64,000 nt of DNA. Source: Leptospira haakeii (GTDB lineage: Bacteria > Spirochaetota > Leptospiria > Leptospirales > Leptospiraceae). The stretch is taken from assembly GCF_002812045.1 (NCBI RefSeq), contig NZ_NPEG01000009.1, forward strand, positions 80,644 through 144,643, read 5' to 3'. The translations under genes and the position numbers were made by a program. Of the stretch, positions 9,470 to 18,298 are shown in pieces. Below the pieces are notes generated by a model that did no database searches, was not told where the DNA came from, and saw only the letters and a program-made list of their open reading frames with translations. Position 1 is the stretch's first letter. Every line of letters begins with the position of its first letter.

Positions 9470-10519
9470 ATGTCTTTCGAAAAAAAACAGCCTATCTTAT
9501 ACCCCGTTTCCGTAGCCCCTATGATGGACTGGACGGACAGGCATTTTCGTTTTTTCTTAAGACTGATCACTAAACATTCTCTATTCTACACAGAAATGGT
9601 GACGACCGGCGCAATCCTAAGGGGAGACAAACATAGATTCTTACGTTTTTCCCAGGAAGAATCTCCAGTTTCTTTGCAGTTAGGCGGGGACAATCCTTCT
9701 CACCTTGCTGAATGTGCTAAGATTGGAGAAGATTACGGATACTCAGAGATCAATCTGAATGTGGGTTGCCCAAGTGATAAGGTACAAGAGGGAAATTTCG
9801 GAGCCTGTTTAATGAAGGACCCGAATAAGGTTGCCGATTGTATCTCTGAAATGGATTCCAAAACTTCTATACCAGTCACAGTAAAATGTCGTATTGGTGT
9901 TCGCGGAAAAGAAACATTAGAAGATTTGTATGAGTTTGTGAGAACCGTAAGCCAAGCCGGTGCTAGAAGGATTACAATACATGCAAGAATTGCAATATTA
10001 GAAGGTTTAAGTCCGGCTCAGAATAGGACTGTTCCTCCATTACGTTATGAGGACGTGTATTCTATCAAAAAAAGTTTTCCGGATCTGTTGATAGAATTGA
10101 ACGGGGGAGTTAAAACCATTTCGGATATCCATTCCCATCTGGACAAAGTAGATGGAGTGATGATAGGAAGGGCAGCTTATGAAAATCCTTTCTTATTCTC
10201 TGAAGTGGATTCGGAATTTTTCGGAGCAGAACCTCTAAGCTTAAGTCGTAGAGATATTTTTGAGTCCACTCAGGAATATGTTTCCGTTCAAACTGCAAAT
10301 GGCGAAAAGCCGAGTCGGATTTTAAAACATTTACTTGGAGCATTTCATGAAATCAGAGGAGCTCGCTCTTATCGTAGGATTCTCACAGAAAAAATGTATT
10401 CCAACCCTAATCCTAGATTACTTTTAGAAGCTTTGCAGTCTATTCCGGACGAGTATTTGGATCGTAAATTAGGAGATCCGAAAATTGAGACCAAAGAGGT
10501 TGCCAATCCGGTGGTTTAA
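9470..10519 (+). CDS. dusA: tRNA-dihydrouridine synthase DusA
   Basis: 349 residues. The FMN-dependent TIM-barrel enzyme reduces specific uridines in the tRNA D-loop. DusA-specific features are visible: [20 protein letters not shown] at residues ~17-36, TEMVTTGAI, the active-site Cys in [30 protein letters not shown], and LNGGVKT ... [16 protein letters not shown] near the phosphate site. The GVRG and [16 protein letters not shown] segments favour DusA over DusB. Length fits the family. It diverges from the lipoprotein-mnmC-recQ unit, so two tRNA-modification genes sit back to back here. Confidence 0.92.
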   Translation: MSFEKKQPILYPVSVAPMMDWTDRHFRFFLRLITKHSLFYTEMVTTGAILRGDKHRFLRFSQEESPVSLQLGGDNPSHLAECAKIGEDYGYSEINLNVGCPSDKVQEGNFGACLMKDPNKVADCISEMDSKTSIPVTVKCRIGVRGKETLEDLYEFVRTVSQAGARRITIHARIAILEGLSPAQNRTVPPLRYEDVYSIKKSFPDLLIELNGGVKTISDIHSHLDKVDGVMIGRAAYENPFLFSEVDSEFFGAEPLSLSRRDIFESTQEYVSVQTANGEKPSRILKHLLGAFHEIRGARSYRRILTEKMYSNPNPRLLLEALQSIPDEYLDRKLGDPKIETKEVANPVV

Positions 10520-10554
10520 TCGGAGAACACTCGTCTAACTACTGCATAATATTT

Positions 10555-11508
10555 GTGGAGAAACTTTTGGACAAGATTCGAACCATAGATTGCGGATATG
10601 TAGAAGCAGGGCTTGCCTGCGCCTATCTGATCGTGGATGGGGAAAGGGCAACATTCGTAGAAAATAATACAAATTATGCGGTCCCTCTTCTATTAGAAGC
10701 ATTGAAGGAAGAAGGGCTTGGCCCTGAGTCTGTCGATTATATTATAATCACTCATGTTCACTTGGACCATGCGGGTGGAACAGGAAAACTTATCTCACTT
10801 TGTTCGAATGCAACTGTACTCGCTCATCCAAAAGCTGCACCTCATGTAATAGATCCTACTCGTTTGATCAAAAGTTCTATCCAAGTATATGGAGAAGAAA
10901 ACTATTTTAAATTATATGGTGAAATCCTTCCCGTGCCGAGCGATCGTGTTCGCACTATGAGCGACGGAGAAGAATTATCCTGGCAAAAAAGAACATTCAA
11001 ATTTTTGCATACAAGAGGACACGCGAATCATCATTTCTGTATTTATGATTCTTTAACAAACGGAATATTTACCGGAGATACTTTCGGGATCGGATATACA
11101 TTATTTAGAAAAGGACAGGACTCGTTATTATTTCCTTCTACAACACCTACCGATTTTGATCCTGAGGAAGCGATATTTTCAGTAGATAAGATACTTAGTA
11201 CAGGTGCAGATAAGGCTTATCTCACACATTTCGGAGTCTGGGAAGATATACGTGGCGGAGCTTCTCAAATGAAAGAAGGTCTTACTGTTATGAAAAATAT
11301 TCTGATCTCTGCGGAAAAGACAGGCTTAGAAGGAGAAACTTTGGTTGCCTTTTGTGAAGTTAGAGTTCGTTCTTATTTGGAAGATCAAATACATGCCCGG
11401 CATCTTCCTTTTGGAGAAAAAGAAGAAAGATTTATAGGATTCGATTCACAGATCAATGCACAAGGGATCGCATTTAAAATAGAAAGGTCTAGAAAGAGTA
11501 GGAAATAA
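10555..11508 (+). CDS. Metallo-beta-lactamase-fold hydrolase
   Basis: 317 residues from a GTG at 10555. A TTG at 10567 with GGAG six bases upstream (10557-10560) is an equally good start and would give MDKIRTIDCGYV. The MBL signature THVHLDHAGGTG (residues ~64-75) supplies the HxHxDH zinc ligands. Further ligands are the His in TRGHANHHFC, the Asp in FTGDTFG and a late His in YLTHFGVW. This is a complete binuclear metal set, so it is probably an active hydrolase of the glyoxalase II-like branch. The substrate cannot be inferred. A C-terminal ~80 residues extend past the core fold. It follows dusA by 35 bp and may share its transcript. Confidence 0.8.
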   Translation: MEKLLDKIRTIDCGYVEAGLACAYLIVDGERATFVENNTNYAVPLLLEALKEEGLGPESVDYIIITHVHLDHAGGTGKLISLCSNATVLAHPKAAPHVIDPTRLIKSSIQVYGEENYFKLYGEILPVPSDRVRTMSDGEELSWQKRTFKFLHTRGHANHHFCIYDSLTNGIFTGDTFGIGYTLFRKGQDSLLFPSTTPTDFDPEEAIFSVDKILSTGADKAYLTHFGVWEDIRGGASQMKEGLTVMKNILISAEKTGLEGETLVAFCEVRVRSYLEDQIHARHLPFGEKEERFIGFDSQINAQGIAFKIERSRKSRK

Positions 11509-11637
11509 TTTTCCATCCCTTAAGTATATGTTTTTGATTCTTCTAAATTTTATAGATGAGAACTTGGAAATAGTCTAGTGCGGCTTAGGCGAAGTTTTTC
11601 ATTTGATTTCCTAGTTTCGAACTTTTTGAATATACAT

Positions 11638-13479
11638 GTGGGCATACTTTCGGATAGATTTCTAAAGAAAAGAAACTTAGCATTCCTTCTCTGTGCCTTC
11701 TTCCTTTTACTCTCTTGTTCTACAAAAACTTCCGAAAAAACTCCTTTAATTTATAAAGGAAGTATAAATATGAGCACCGCCAGTCCTTGGGGAGAAATTT
11801 ACCCCCTAAAAGGAGACTGGGAATTCAGTTGGGGAAATTTATATTCGCCTAATACAGGTTATGTGTCGAGTGGGCAGTACTTCCCTGTGCCTGGAATTTG
11901 GAGGGATTATTCTCCGGAATTTACATTACAAGGACATGGTTCTTATAAATTAAATATTCATAAAACTCCGGAACAAAAGAATCTAGCTATCTATGTGCCT
12001 AGGATCCCTGGAGTATATTCGGTATATTTCGGAAAAAGAATGATCTTTGCTAACGGGATCAATGGGACTAGTCGAGCCGATACGGAGTTCTTAGTACACC
12101 CGAATTCTCAGATCTATCTTTTGGATTCCATAGATACGGAACTGATCGTAAATGTTTCGAATTACAGAGGAAATTTTCTAAAAGGTGGGATACGAAATCC
12201 ATTCCTGATCGGAGATATGGACTCTTTAAAATTGAAAGTGATCCGCGAAGTGATATGGGAAACACTTTTAGTTGCGATCATTTTTTCGGTAGGTTTGTAT
12301 CATCTGATCTTCTTTGCATCTTATCGAAAAGATTTAGTGCCATTATTTTTCTCTTTATTTTGTTTTTTAGTAGCCTTCTATTCTTTTGTAACTTCGGGAC
12401 TTCAATATATTCTTACTCCAGAATTGACTTTAGATATGCGTATCAGGATGGAATACTTCTGTGAAGCATGTTTAGTCCCTTCTGTTTATATGATCCTGAA
12501 AACAATGTATCCGAAACAATTCGGAGCTAAATGGATGGCGATCTTAATGAGCACTATGTTCATTTTCGTCCTTTCTGTTTTTGTATTGGGAGAAGAAGAG
12601 CTTATCTATTTGTATTCCTTCTTCATGCATGTTCCTCCGTTTTACACGATCGTTTTATTGGCAGCATTAGGATATGCTTGGTGGCAAAAAGAGGATAGAG
12701 CCAGAACCGTATTTCTTTCTGGAATGATACTTGCGGTTTCTATGTTGAATGATGTGATCTGGGGATTATATGAAGTATACTTTTTGATACCTTATAGTTT
12801 CCCGGCCGCGCTTGTAGGATTTATAGCATTCAATTCTTATATTATATCGTTAAGATTTACTAAAGATCTGGAGAAGGCTGAAACCTTTGCAGAATTACAA
12901 TCCAAGTATAATGAACAACTTAGACTAAACGCTGAGGAAAAGGCGAAGTATGCAACCTTAGTGGATCAATCCATGGATAAAGGATTTCATTCCCTTATCG
13001 ATCAATTGGAATCCAAAGAAAGTTCCGATAAATCACTTTCTAAACTTAAAAACGAACTGAATCAAACTTTATCCGGGGTCAGGGATATTTTAGATCTGAT
13101 GCATCATCAGGGTGGAAAAGAAGAATTAGTAGAAGATGAAATGAGAAAGTTCGTCCTGAAAAACCCGTTATTCTCCCATTCAGAGATCCAAACTGTTTCA
13201 CAATTTTTGAGAATAGACGAATGCCTTCAGGTCCAAAGGATCTTCTCCGACGCGGTAAAGATAGGGGCAAGAAGGTCAGGTGAGTCTAAAATTTTCTGGG
13301 GGAAAGAGGGAGACTCAATATTACTCAGGTTACAGGCAATGGGAGTTGTGGAAACGAAAGAAGAACCTTCCACTCTTCTTGAGGCAGACCTGAAAGTGAG
13401 GGCCGAAAAGTTAGGAGCAAGATTTTTCCTTCTAAGCGAGCCTGGAAAATTCGAATTCGAGCTCAGACTGCACTCTTAA
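11638..13479 (+). CDS. 7TMR-DISM membrane receptor with a degenerate kinase-like C-terminus
   Basis: The best start is the GTG at 11638, which puts the lipobox-like LLLSC Cys at residue 27; a GTG at 11578 would add 20 residues. Next comes an extracellular jelly-roll-like domain (LKGDWEFSWGNLY ... VPGIWRDY), then seven hydrophobic segments (~205-420) typical of 7TMR-DISM receptors. A coiled-coil linker follows. The last ~150 residues resemble the DHp and ATPase parts of DesK/NarX-type kinases but lack the catalytic residues: the expected LHD reads LVD, the N-box Asn is absent (DAVKIGARRSG), and no DxG motif is seen, although KLGARFFLLSEPGKFEFELRL keeps the terminal strand pattern. It probably senses an external ligand. 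Output by protein contact is inference. Confidence 0.75.
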   Translation: MGILSDRFLKKRNLAFLLCAFFLLLSCSTKTSEKTPLIYKGSINMSTASPWGEIYPLKGDWEFSWGNLYSPNTGYVSSGQYFPVPGIWRDYSPEFTLQGHGSYKLNIHKTPEQKNLAIYVPRIPGVYSVYFGKRMIFANGINGTSRADTEFLVHPNSQIYLLDSIDTELIVNVSNYRGNFLKGGIRNPFLIGDMDSLKLKVIREVIWETLLVAIIFSVGLYHLIFFASYRKDLVPLFFSLFCFLVAFYSFVTSGLQYILTPELTLDMRIRMEYFCEACLVPSVYMILKTMYPKQFGAKWMAILMSTMFIFVLSVFVLGEEELIYLYSFFMHVPPFYTIVLLAALGYAWWQKEDRARTVFLSGMILAVSMLNDVIWGLYEVYFLIPYSFPAALVGFIAFNSYIISLRFTKDLEKAETFAELQSKYNEQLRLNAEEKAKYATLVDQSMDKGFHSLIDQLESKESSDKSLSKLKNELNQTLSGVRDILDLMHHQGGKEELVEDEMRKFVLKNPLFSHSEIQTVSQFLRIDECLQVQRIFSDAVKIGARRSGESKIFWGKEGDSILLRLQAMGVVETKEEPSTLLEADLKVRAEKLGARFFLLSEPGKFEFELRLHS

Positions 13480-13554
13480 CCGAATTTTTCGGAAGAGAAA
13501 TCGGATTCTTCTGAAAAAGAGTTGTCTCAAATTCTACTCCACGGATTCTACACA

Positions 13555-13575
13555 AGATTAGAATGATTCTAATCT
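13555..13575 (+). promoter_or_regulatory. PerR/Fur-type operator upstream of cytochrome c peroxidase
   Basis: A perfect 21-bp palindrome, AGATTAGAAT-G-ATTCTAATCT. Its core TTAGAAT-G-ATTCTAA has the 7-1-7 layout of PerR and Fur boxes. It ends 13 bases before the peroxidase ATG at 13589. Peroxide-responsive PerR control of this peroxidase fits the gene's role; the regulator itself is not in the window. Confidence 0.6.
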
Positions 13576-13588
13576 GTGGTGATGAAAA

Positions 13589-14572
13589 ATGAAGAATACA
13601 AAAATACTGTACTTGGGTCTAATTTTGGCCCTGGTCTCGGCATGCGGTCCATCCGAGAAAACAAAACAGCTTATGCAAGACGCGAAGATTTCCTTTGGAA
13701 TTCTTCCGGAAAAAATGCCAGGATCCGAAAAGGATACTCCTGCTAAGATTGCTTTAGGCGAAAAACTCTATTTCGAAAAACGTCTTTCTATCAACGATTC
13801 ACAATCCTGCAGTTCCTGCCACGGAACTTTAGGAAAGACTGCTGGAGTAGATAATCTACCTACTTCCCCGGGGGCTCTTGGGAAAAATGGAGATCGGAAT
13901 TCTCCTACATCTCTGAATGCAGGATTCCATTTTGTCCAATTCTGGGACGGAAGAGCGGCTGACTTAAAGGCTCAGGCAAAAGGTCCGATCTTAAATCCAG
14001 TGGAAATGGCGATGCCATCCGAAGCTGCGGTTGAGAAAAAACTTTCTGAAATCGCTGAATACGTGGACCTATTTGCAAAGGCTTTCCCGGATCAGGACAA
14101 AAAGATTACCTATGACAATTTGGCAGAAGCAATTGCTGCTTTTGAGAGAACTCTGATCACCAGAGACCGTTTCGACGAGTTCCAAGCTGGAAATCACAGA
14201 GCTTTAACTTCTGAAGAACAGAAAGGACTGGAAACCTTTCTAAGTGCTGGATGTATCCAATGCCATAACGGGCCACTATTGGGTGGAAACAGCTTCCGCA
14301 AATTGGGTCAGGTAAATCCTTACGAAAACACAACCGATGTTGGAAGATCTGCCGTGAGTAAGAACGATGCTGAAAAGTATTTCTTCAAAGTTCCGTCTCT
14401 TAGAAATATAGCCTTAACCGCTCCTTATTTCCATGATGGAAAGGTAGCAACCCTGCCGGAAGCGGTGAAAAAAATGGCATATTTGCAGCTTGGAAAAGAG
14501 CTTTCCAGCGAAGAGGTGGATTCGATAGTATCTTTCTTGAAGGCATTATCGGATAAAAATCGGTCTAATTAA
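13589..14572 (+). CDS. ccp: Di-heme cytochrome c peroxidase (lipoprotein)
   Basis: 327 residues. The signal peptide ends in LALVSAC, so the mature protein is probably lipid-anchored in the periplasm. Two heme-binding motifs are present: CSSCH (residues ~75-79) and CIQCH (~225-229). Further CcpA/MauG-family features include DGRAADLKAQAKGPILNPVEM and FFKVPSLRNIALTAPYFHDG, whose final His and flanking residues are typical of the high-potential heme domain. It reduces H2O2 to water with electrons from small cytochromes. The upstream 7-1-7 palindrome (13555-13575) suggests peroxide-responsive repression. A rho-independent terminator follows at 14618-14647, so it is monocistronic. Confidence 0.92.
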   Translation: MKNTKILYLGLILALVSACGPSEKTKQLMQDAKISFGILPEKMPGSEKDTPAKIALGEKLYFEKRLSINDSQSCSSCHGTLGKTAGVDNLPTSPGALGKNGDRNSPTSLNAGFHFVQFWDGRAADLKAQAKGPILNPVEMAMPSEAAVEKKLSEIAEYVDLFAKAFPDQDKKITYDNLAEAIAAFERTLITRDRFDEFQAGNHRALTSEEQKGLETFLSAGCIQCHNGPLLGGNSFRKLGQVNPYENTTDVGRSAVSKNDAEKYFFKVPSLRNIALTAPYFHDGKVATLPEAVKKMAYLQLGKELSSEEVDSIVSFLKALSDKNRSN

Positions 14573-14617
14573 TTAGATCTTAGATCAAACGAACTTACAG
14601 AATTGAAACCTATTCAG

Positions 14618-14647
14618 ACCGGCTCCGAAAGGAGACGGTTTTTTTTT
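14618..14647 (+). terminator. Rho-independent terminator of ccp
   Basis: ACCGGCTCC and GGAGACGGT pair around a GAAA tetraloop with one internal mismatch (14618-14639), followed directly by a run of nine T. It lies 46 bp after the peroxidase stop. Confidence 0.8.
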
Positions 14648-14658
14648 GCCCTCGGAAG

Positions 14659-14685
14659 CACAGAGTCCACTAAGAAAACTCTGCG
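14659..14685. repeat. Small inverted repeat downstream of gltA
   Basis: CAGAGT (14661-14666) and ACTCTG (14678-14683), extended by GC on both sides, form a hairpin with an 11-nt loop in the gap before the gltA stop at 14716. No T-tract follows on the minus strand, so calling it a gltA terminator is weak. Confidence 0.3.
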
Positions 14686-14715
14686 CTCTTTGAGTGCCGT
14701 TAATCCCTGTGACTC

Positions 14716-15999
14716 TTATCTTTCCAGGATCTGTCTGTATTTTCTGTGAGTCTCGCCTGTAAAGATCTGGCGAGGGCGGACCTTATGAGATGCGTTCACA
14801 CCGATCCTTTGTTCTCTCCAGTGAGCCAACCAACCAGGAAGTTTACCAATCGCCTGCATTGCAGTGAAAAGTTCTTTAGGAATCCCTAAACTATGGAATA
14901 GGATCGCACTATAGAACTCTAGATTCGGATAAAGATTTTTTTCCAGGTAGAAAGGATCTTTGCTAACGAAATCATCCACTTGCAAAGCAACTTCTGCAAT
15001 TGGATCCAATTTCTTCTGCTTATAAAAATCTATGAATAATTTTTGAGCGATTGTAGAACGTTTGCTCTTCACCTTATATGCGTCGTGACCGAAACATGTG
15101 GAGTGAAGTTGGAATTCCCCTTTCTTCAACCTTTCGAAAAATTCAGGAACGGGAAGTTTGGATTTGATAATATCTTCGATTAACTCGACTGCTGCAACCT
15201 GTCTTCCACCTTCTCTGGAACCCCAAAGAGCATTAATCGCAGAAGAAACGGAAGCGAATATATTTGCCTGGGTAGAACCGATCAACTGAACAGTAGTATT
15301 CGAAACATTCTGCTCATGATCCGCGTATAAGATCCAAAGTTGGTTTAAGATCCTATCATGCTCTTCGGAAGGTTGGTATTTAACCGACGGAATAGAGAAA
15401 AGCATATATAAAAAATTTGTACAGTATGGATGGCGATCCACTGGATAAACGAAAGGTTGGCCGATCATTTTTTTATAAGAGAATGCGGCGATCGTTCTGA
15501 TTTTCGCTAGAAGTCTAGCTGCTTGGTCAATTCCACGATCCAGATATTCTTCGTATTCGTCTTGGTAATAACTGGATAAGGAAGAAACCATTACGGAAAG
15601 AACTGCGAGTGGGTGAGCTCTTCCTGGGAAACCATCGAATAGATTGATCATGTCTTCGTGGATCAAACTATGTTTGGAAAGTTTCATGGAGAATTCTTTC
15701 AGCTGTTTTTCGTTGGGAAGATCTCCGTAAATCAGCAGGTAGCTAGTCTCTACGAAAGTGGAATAATGCACTAATTCTGCGACGTCATAACCTCTATACT
15801 GTAAATCTCCAGTGAGAGCGTCCCTCCTGGAAATTTTACTCTGGGCATATGCGGTATTAAAAAAACCGGGATCGTAAGAGGTAAGCCCCGTCTTAGTGTG
15901 CAAATCTCTAATATCGATTCCTTTATTCCCGTCAGTTCCGGTGATTACTGGAAGGCGGTGGACCTGGTCTCCGAATTTCAACTCTACGAAATCGCTCAT
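14716..15999 (-). CDS. gltA: Citrate synthase
   Basis: 427 residues, the length of type II bacterial citrate synthases. It condenses oxaloacetate and acetyl-CoA at the entry to the TCA cycle. Visible landmarks are the N-terminal beta-rich extension (VELKFGDQVHRLPVITG), SRRDALTGDLQYRGYDVAEL, the active-site His region YADHEQNVSNTTVQLIGS, and the FGHDAYKVKSKRS segment, equivalent to the usual GFGHRVYK with its catalytic His. WLAHWREQRIG near the end is the usual closing motif. It is transcribed divergently from the AraC-type regulator, sharing a 128-bp upstream gap (16000-16127). Confidence 0.94.
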   Translation of the reverse strand: MSDFVELKFGDQVHRLPVITGTDGNKGIDIRDLHTKTGLTSYDPGFFNTAYAQSKISRRDALTGDLQYRGYDVAELVHYSTFVETSYLLIYGDLPNEKQLKEFSMKLSKHSLIHEDMINLFDGFPGRAHPLAVLSVMVSSLSSYYQDEYEEYLDRGIDQAARLLAKIRTIAAFSYKKMIGQPFVYPVDRHPYCTNFLYMLFSIPSVKYQPSEEHDRILNQLWILYADHEQNVSNTTVQLIGSTQANIFASVSSAINALWGSREGGRQVAAVELIEDIIKSKLPVPEFFERLKKGEFQLHSTCFGHDAYKVKSKRSTIAQKLFIDFYKQKKLDPIAEVALQVDDFVSKDPFYLEKNLYPNLEFYSAILFHSLGIPKELFTAMQAIGKLPGWLAHWREQRIGVNASHKVRPRQIFTGETHRKYRQILER

Positions 16000-16127
16000 A
16001 CCGATAGGAAACAGGGGAAGGGTAGAAGAGTCAAACCTTCCTTCGGCGCTGCCTGCAATTTTCCCTTTAGGCTGGACAAAACTTTCGCCTTCGATTTACT
16101 CTCCCGAAGTTTCGAAGGAATTTTGTT

Positions 16128-17222
16128 TTGGAGCATCTGCCCGGTTTTTTTCTTCATTTTTGGATCCAATTTGGAACCGCACTTTGCCTACTTCTCGCGG
16201 CGATGGAGCTCGCTAAAAAAAGGGAGAATGTCATGCCGGGTGGGATCTTCTACCTGGCCATTATTCTTGCCTTGGTAGAGAGTCGATTGGGCTTAGGTCT
16301 GCTGCCATGGGCCGCGGATCATATCTGGTTCTGGCCTGCATTCTTCCCTGCAGTTTGGGCTGTAGGTCCAACATTACTTTTGGTCTCTAAGAATATGGTC
16401 CAATTTGCTTTGGATAGAGAGATACAGATCGGAAAACATTTTATCCCGGCCGTTCTACTCTTACTCGGAGAATTAGTAGCTTATATTATTCTACCTGCGG
16501 AAGAGATCAGAGAGTATATTCGAAATGCAATGTTCGGTTCTAAGGTGGATATTCTTACAGGAGTTACGATCTTCGGTTCGATCCACCAGACTGTTTATTC
16601 TATTTTTCTCTGGATGTTGTTTAGAAAGGCATCTAAAGAAACTGAGATCCCACTTTCTTCCCTAGTTTACACAATCCTGTTTGTGGTATTCACAACCATT
16701 CAGCTTTGTTGGTTCGGATATTTTTTAAAAAATCAGTTTTTGCTAGCCGCGGGTTCTAGTTTCCAAACTTTGGGGATCGTTCTTGTATTTTTATTCTCCT
16801 CTAGGTATCCGAATTTTTTCATTTCTTTGAAGTCGGAGATCCAACAGAAAAGATACGAGAGGACCCAACTGAATGGATTGGATCTGGACCAACTTCATAC
16901 TCGTATCAAAGAGTTGGTAGAGACAGATAAAATATATAAAGAAGAAAGTCTGAAAATCCAAGACTTCGCAGAAAAACTCTTGGTATCCCCTCACCAACTT
17001 TCCCGCATTCTAAACGAAACTTACGGCAAAAATTTCAATGAATTCCTGAATTCATTTAGGGTAGAAGAGGCCAAAATTCTTCTACTAGAGGACCTGGAAC
17101 GAACTGTTCTCTCCATTGCATACGATGTTGGATTCAATACCAAATCCACATTTAATGCGCAGTTTTTGAAAATCACCGGAATGACTCCTCTAGAATGGAG
17201 AAAAAAGGGTAGCAAACTATAA
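16128..17222 (+). CDS. AraC-family regulator with a multi-pass membrane N-terminus
   Basis: 364 residues from a TTG at 16128; AAGGA at 16115-16119 supports this start. Residues ~1-235 contain about seven hydrophobic segments (FFLHFWIQFGTALCLLLAAMEL, IFYLAIILALVESRLGLGLL and others). After a charged linker, residues ~265-364 are an AraC/XylS helix-turn-helix domain (IQDFAEKLLVSPHQLSRILNE ... SIAYDVGFNTKSTFNAQFLKITGMTPLEWR). The arrangement implies a membrane-bound regulator that senses a lipid-phase or external signal and binds DNA directly. It precedes, by 77 bp on the same strand, the cluster at 17300-20912, its most plausible target (inference). Confidence 0.85.
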   Translation: MEHLPGFFLHFWIQFGTALCLLLAAMELAKKRENVMPGGIFYLAIILALVESRLGLGLLPWAADHIWFWPAFFPAVWAVGPTLLLVSKNMVQFALDREIQIGKHFIPAVLLLLGELVAYIILPAEEIREYIRNAMFGSKVDILTGVTIFGSIHQTVYSIFLWMLFRKASKETEIPLSSLVYTILFVVFTTIQLCWFGYFLKNQFLLAAGSSFQTLGIVLVFLFSSRYPNFFISLKSEIQQKRYERTQLNGLDLDQLHTRIKELVETDKIYKEESLKIQDFAEKLLVSPHQLSRILNETYGKNFNEFLNSFRVEEAKILLLEDLERTVLSIAYDVGFNTKSTFNAQFLKITGMTPLEWRKKGSKL

Positions 17223-17299
17223 GTTCGGACGATTGTTTTTCGCATATCGGTTAGGATAAAACCTTCCTATCGGATTCCGCAAGGAAGGAGAAGAGACCG

Positions 17300-18262
17300 A
17301 TGTCCCGAGAAACATATCCTAAAGAAGAATTAGAATCCTACCGCAAAGTGCAAGCCTTGGCATACGAAGCTGTAGAATCTGTGCGCAAGGAATTGTACCC
17401 AGGGATTACCGAAAAAGAAGCAGCTCGCAAAATTGACGATTATATCCGAAATGCGGGAGGCACATCCTTCTTCCATTATGGTTTCGCATGGTTCGGAGAC
17501 AGAACCGCATTCAGAGGATTCAAACGTCCGCTATCTCTTAATTATTTAAGAAAGGGAGAAGGTCTACTTCCACATTTCGGCGGAAAGTTCCAACCTTCTA
17601 ACCGTAGATTAGAAGAAGGAATGGCAGTCATCCTAGACGTAGCTCCTACGTTTGCGGGAAGAGCAGCAGATGTGGGTTACGCATTCTCATTCGGAAAAAA
17701 TCCGGAACATGATAAGGCATTAACAAATTTAGAAGAATATAGAGAGTTGATCTTAAGAAGGGTCTTAGAAGAAAGGACCTTATCCGAAATTTATCTGGAA
17801 GTAGACGCTAGAATACGTGCTTCCGGATACGTTAACTGTCATTCTATCTATCCCCAAGGAGTTTTAGGTCATAAGGTAGGAAGACTTCCTGCTTATAATC
17901 TCCCGGGTGGAAGAGTGAATGGATTTCCATTCCAAACATTCGCATACTTATTCCCTCAAATGATAAAAGATCTAATCCCTGGAGTTTCCGGGCATTCACC
18001 ATTATGGGGAGAAGGTTCCGACTTCAGAGCAGAACCGGGACTCTGGGCAGTAGAACCTCATATAGGTAAGATATATTCTGGCTCAAAAGAATCAGAATCT
18101 TTCGGAGCAAAATGGGAAGAGATCTTAGTAGTTACGGACTCTACCGCTTATTGGTTGGATGAAGATCTTCCGCACGTAAACCTTTGGAAGGAGAAGAAAA
18201 AATCTAAATCTTCTAAGCCAGTCACAGGCGCTAAGAAACAAAAAGAAAAAGTCCCGGCTTAA
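17300..18262 (+). CDS. M24-family metallopeptidase-like protein
   Basis: 320 residues with the pita-bread fold pattern of Xaa-Pro/methionine aminopeptidases. All five expected metal ligands can be placed: Asp in VILDVAPTF, Asp in RAADVGYAF, His in GVLGHKVGRLP, Glu in LWAVEPHIG and Glu in KWEEILVV. This suggests an active di-metal enzyme rather than a creatinase-like pseudo-enzyme, although the substrate is unknown. AAGGAAGGAGAAG ahead of the ATG gives a strong ribosome binding site. The C-terminal ~25 residues are Lys/Ser-rich. It is the first gene of a co-directional cluster with a metal-dependent hydrolase, SDR and alpha/beta hydrolase. Confidence 0.82.
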   Translation: MSRETYPKEELESYRKVQALAYEAVESVRKELYPGITEKEAARKIDDYIRNAGGTSFFHYGFAWFGDRTAFRGFKRPLSLNYLRKGEGLLPHFGGKFQPSNRRLEEGMAVILDVAPTFAGRAADVGYAFSFGKNPEHDKALTNLEEYRELILRRVLEERTLSEIYLEVDARIRASGYVNCHSIYPQGVLGHKVGRLPAYNLPGGRVNGFPFQTFAYLFPQMIKDLIPGVSGHSPLWGEGSDFRAEPGLWAVEPHIGKIYSGSKESESFGAKWEEILVVTDSTAYWLDEDLPHVNLWKEKKKSKSSKPVTGAKKQKEKVPA

Positions 18263-18298
18263 ACGAAATACATTCAATAAATTTAATTTAGAAGGCTT

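Noticed and set aside
14659..14715. Rho-independent terminator for gltA
   Set aside because: The hairpin has no T-tract on the minus strand.
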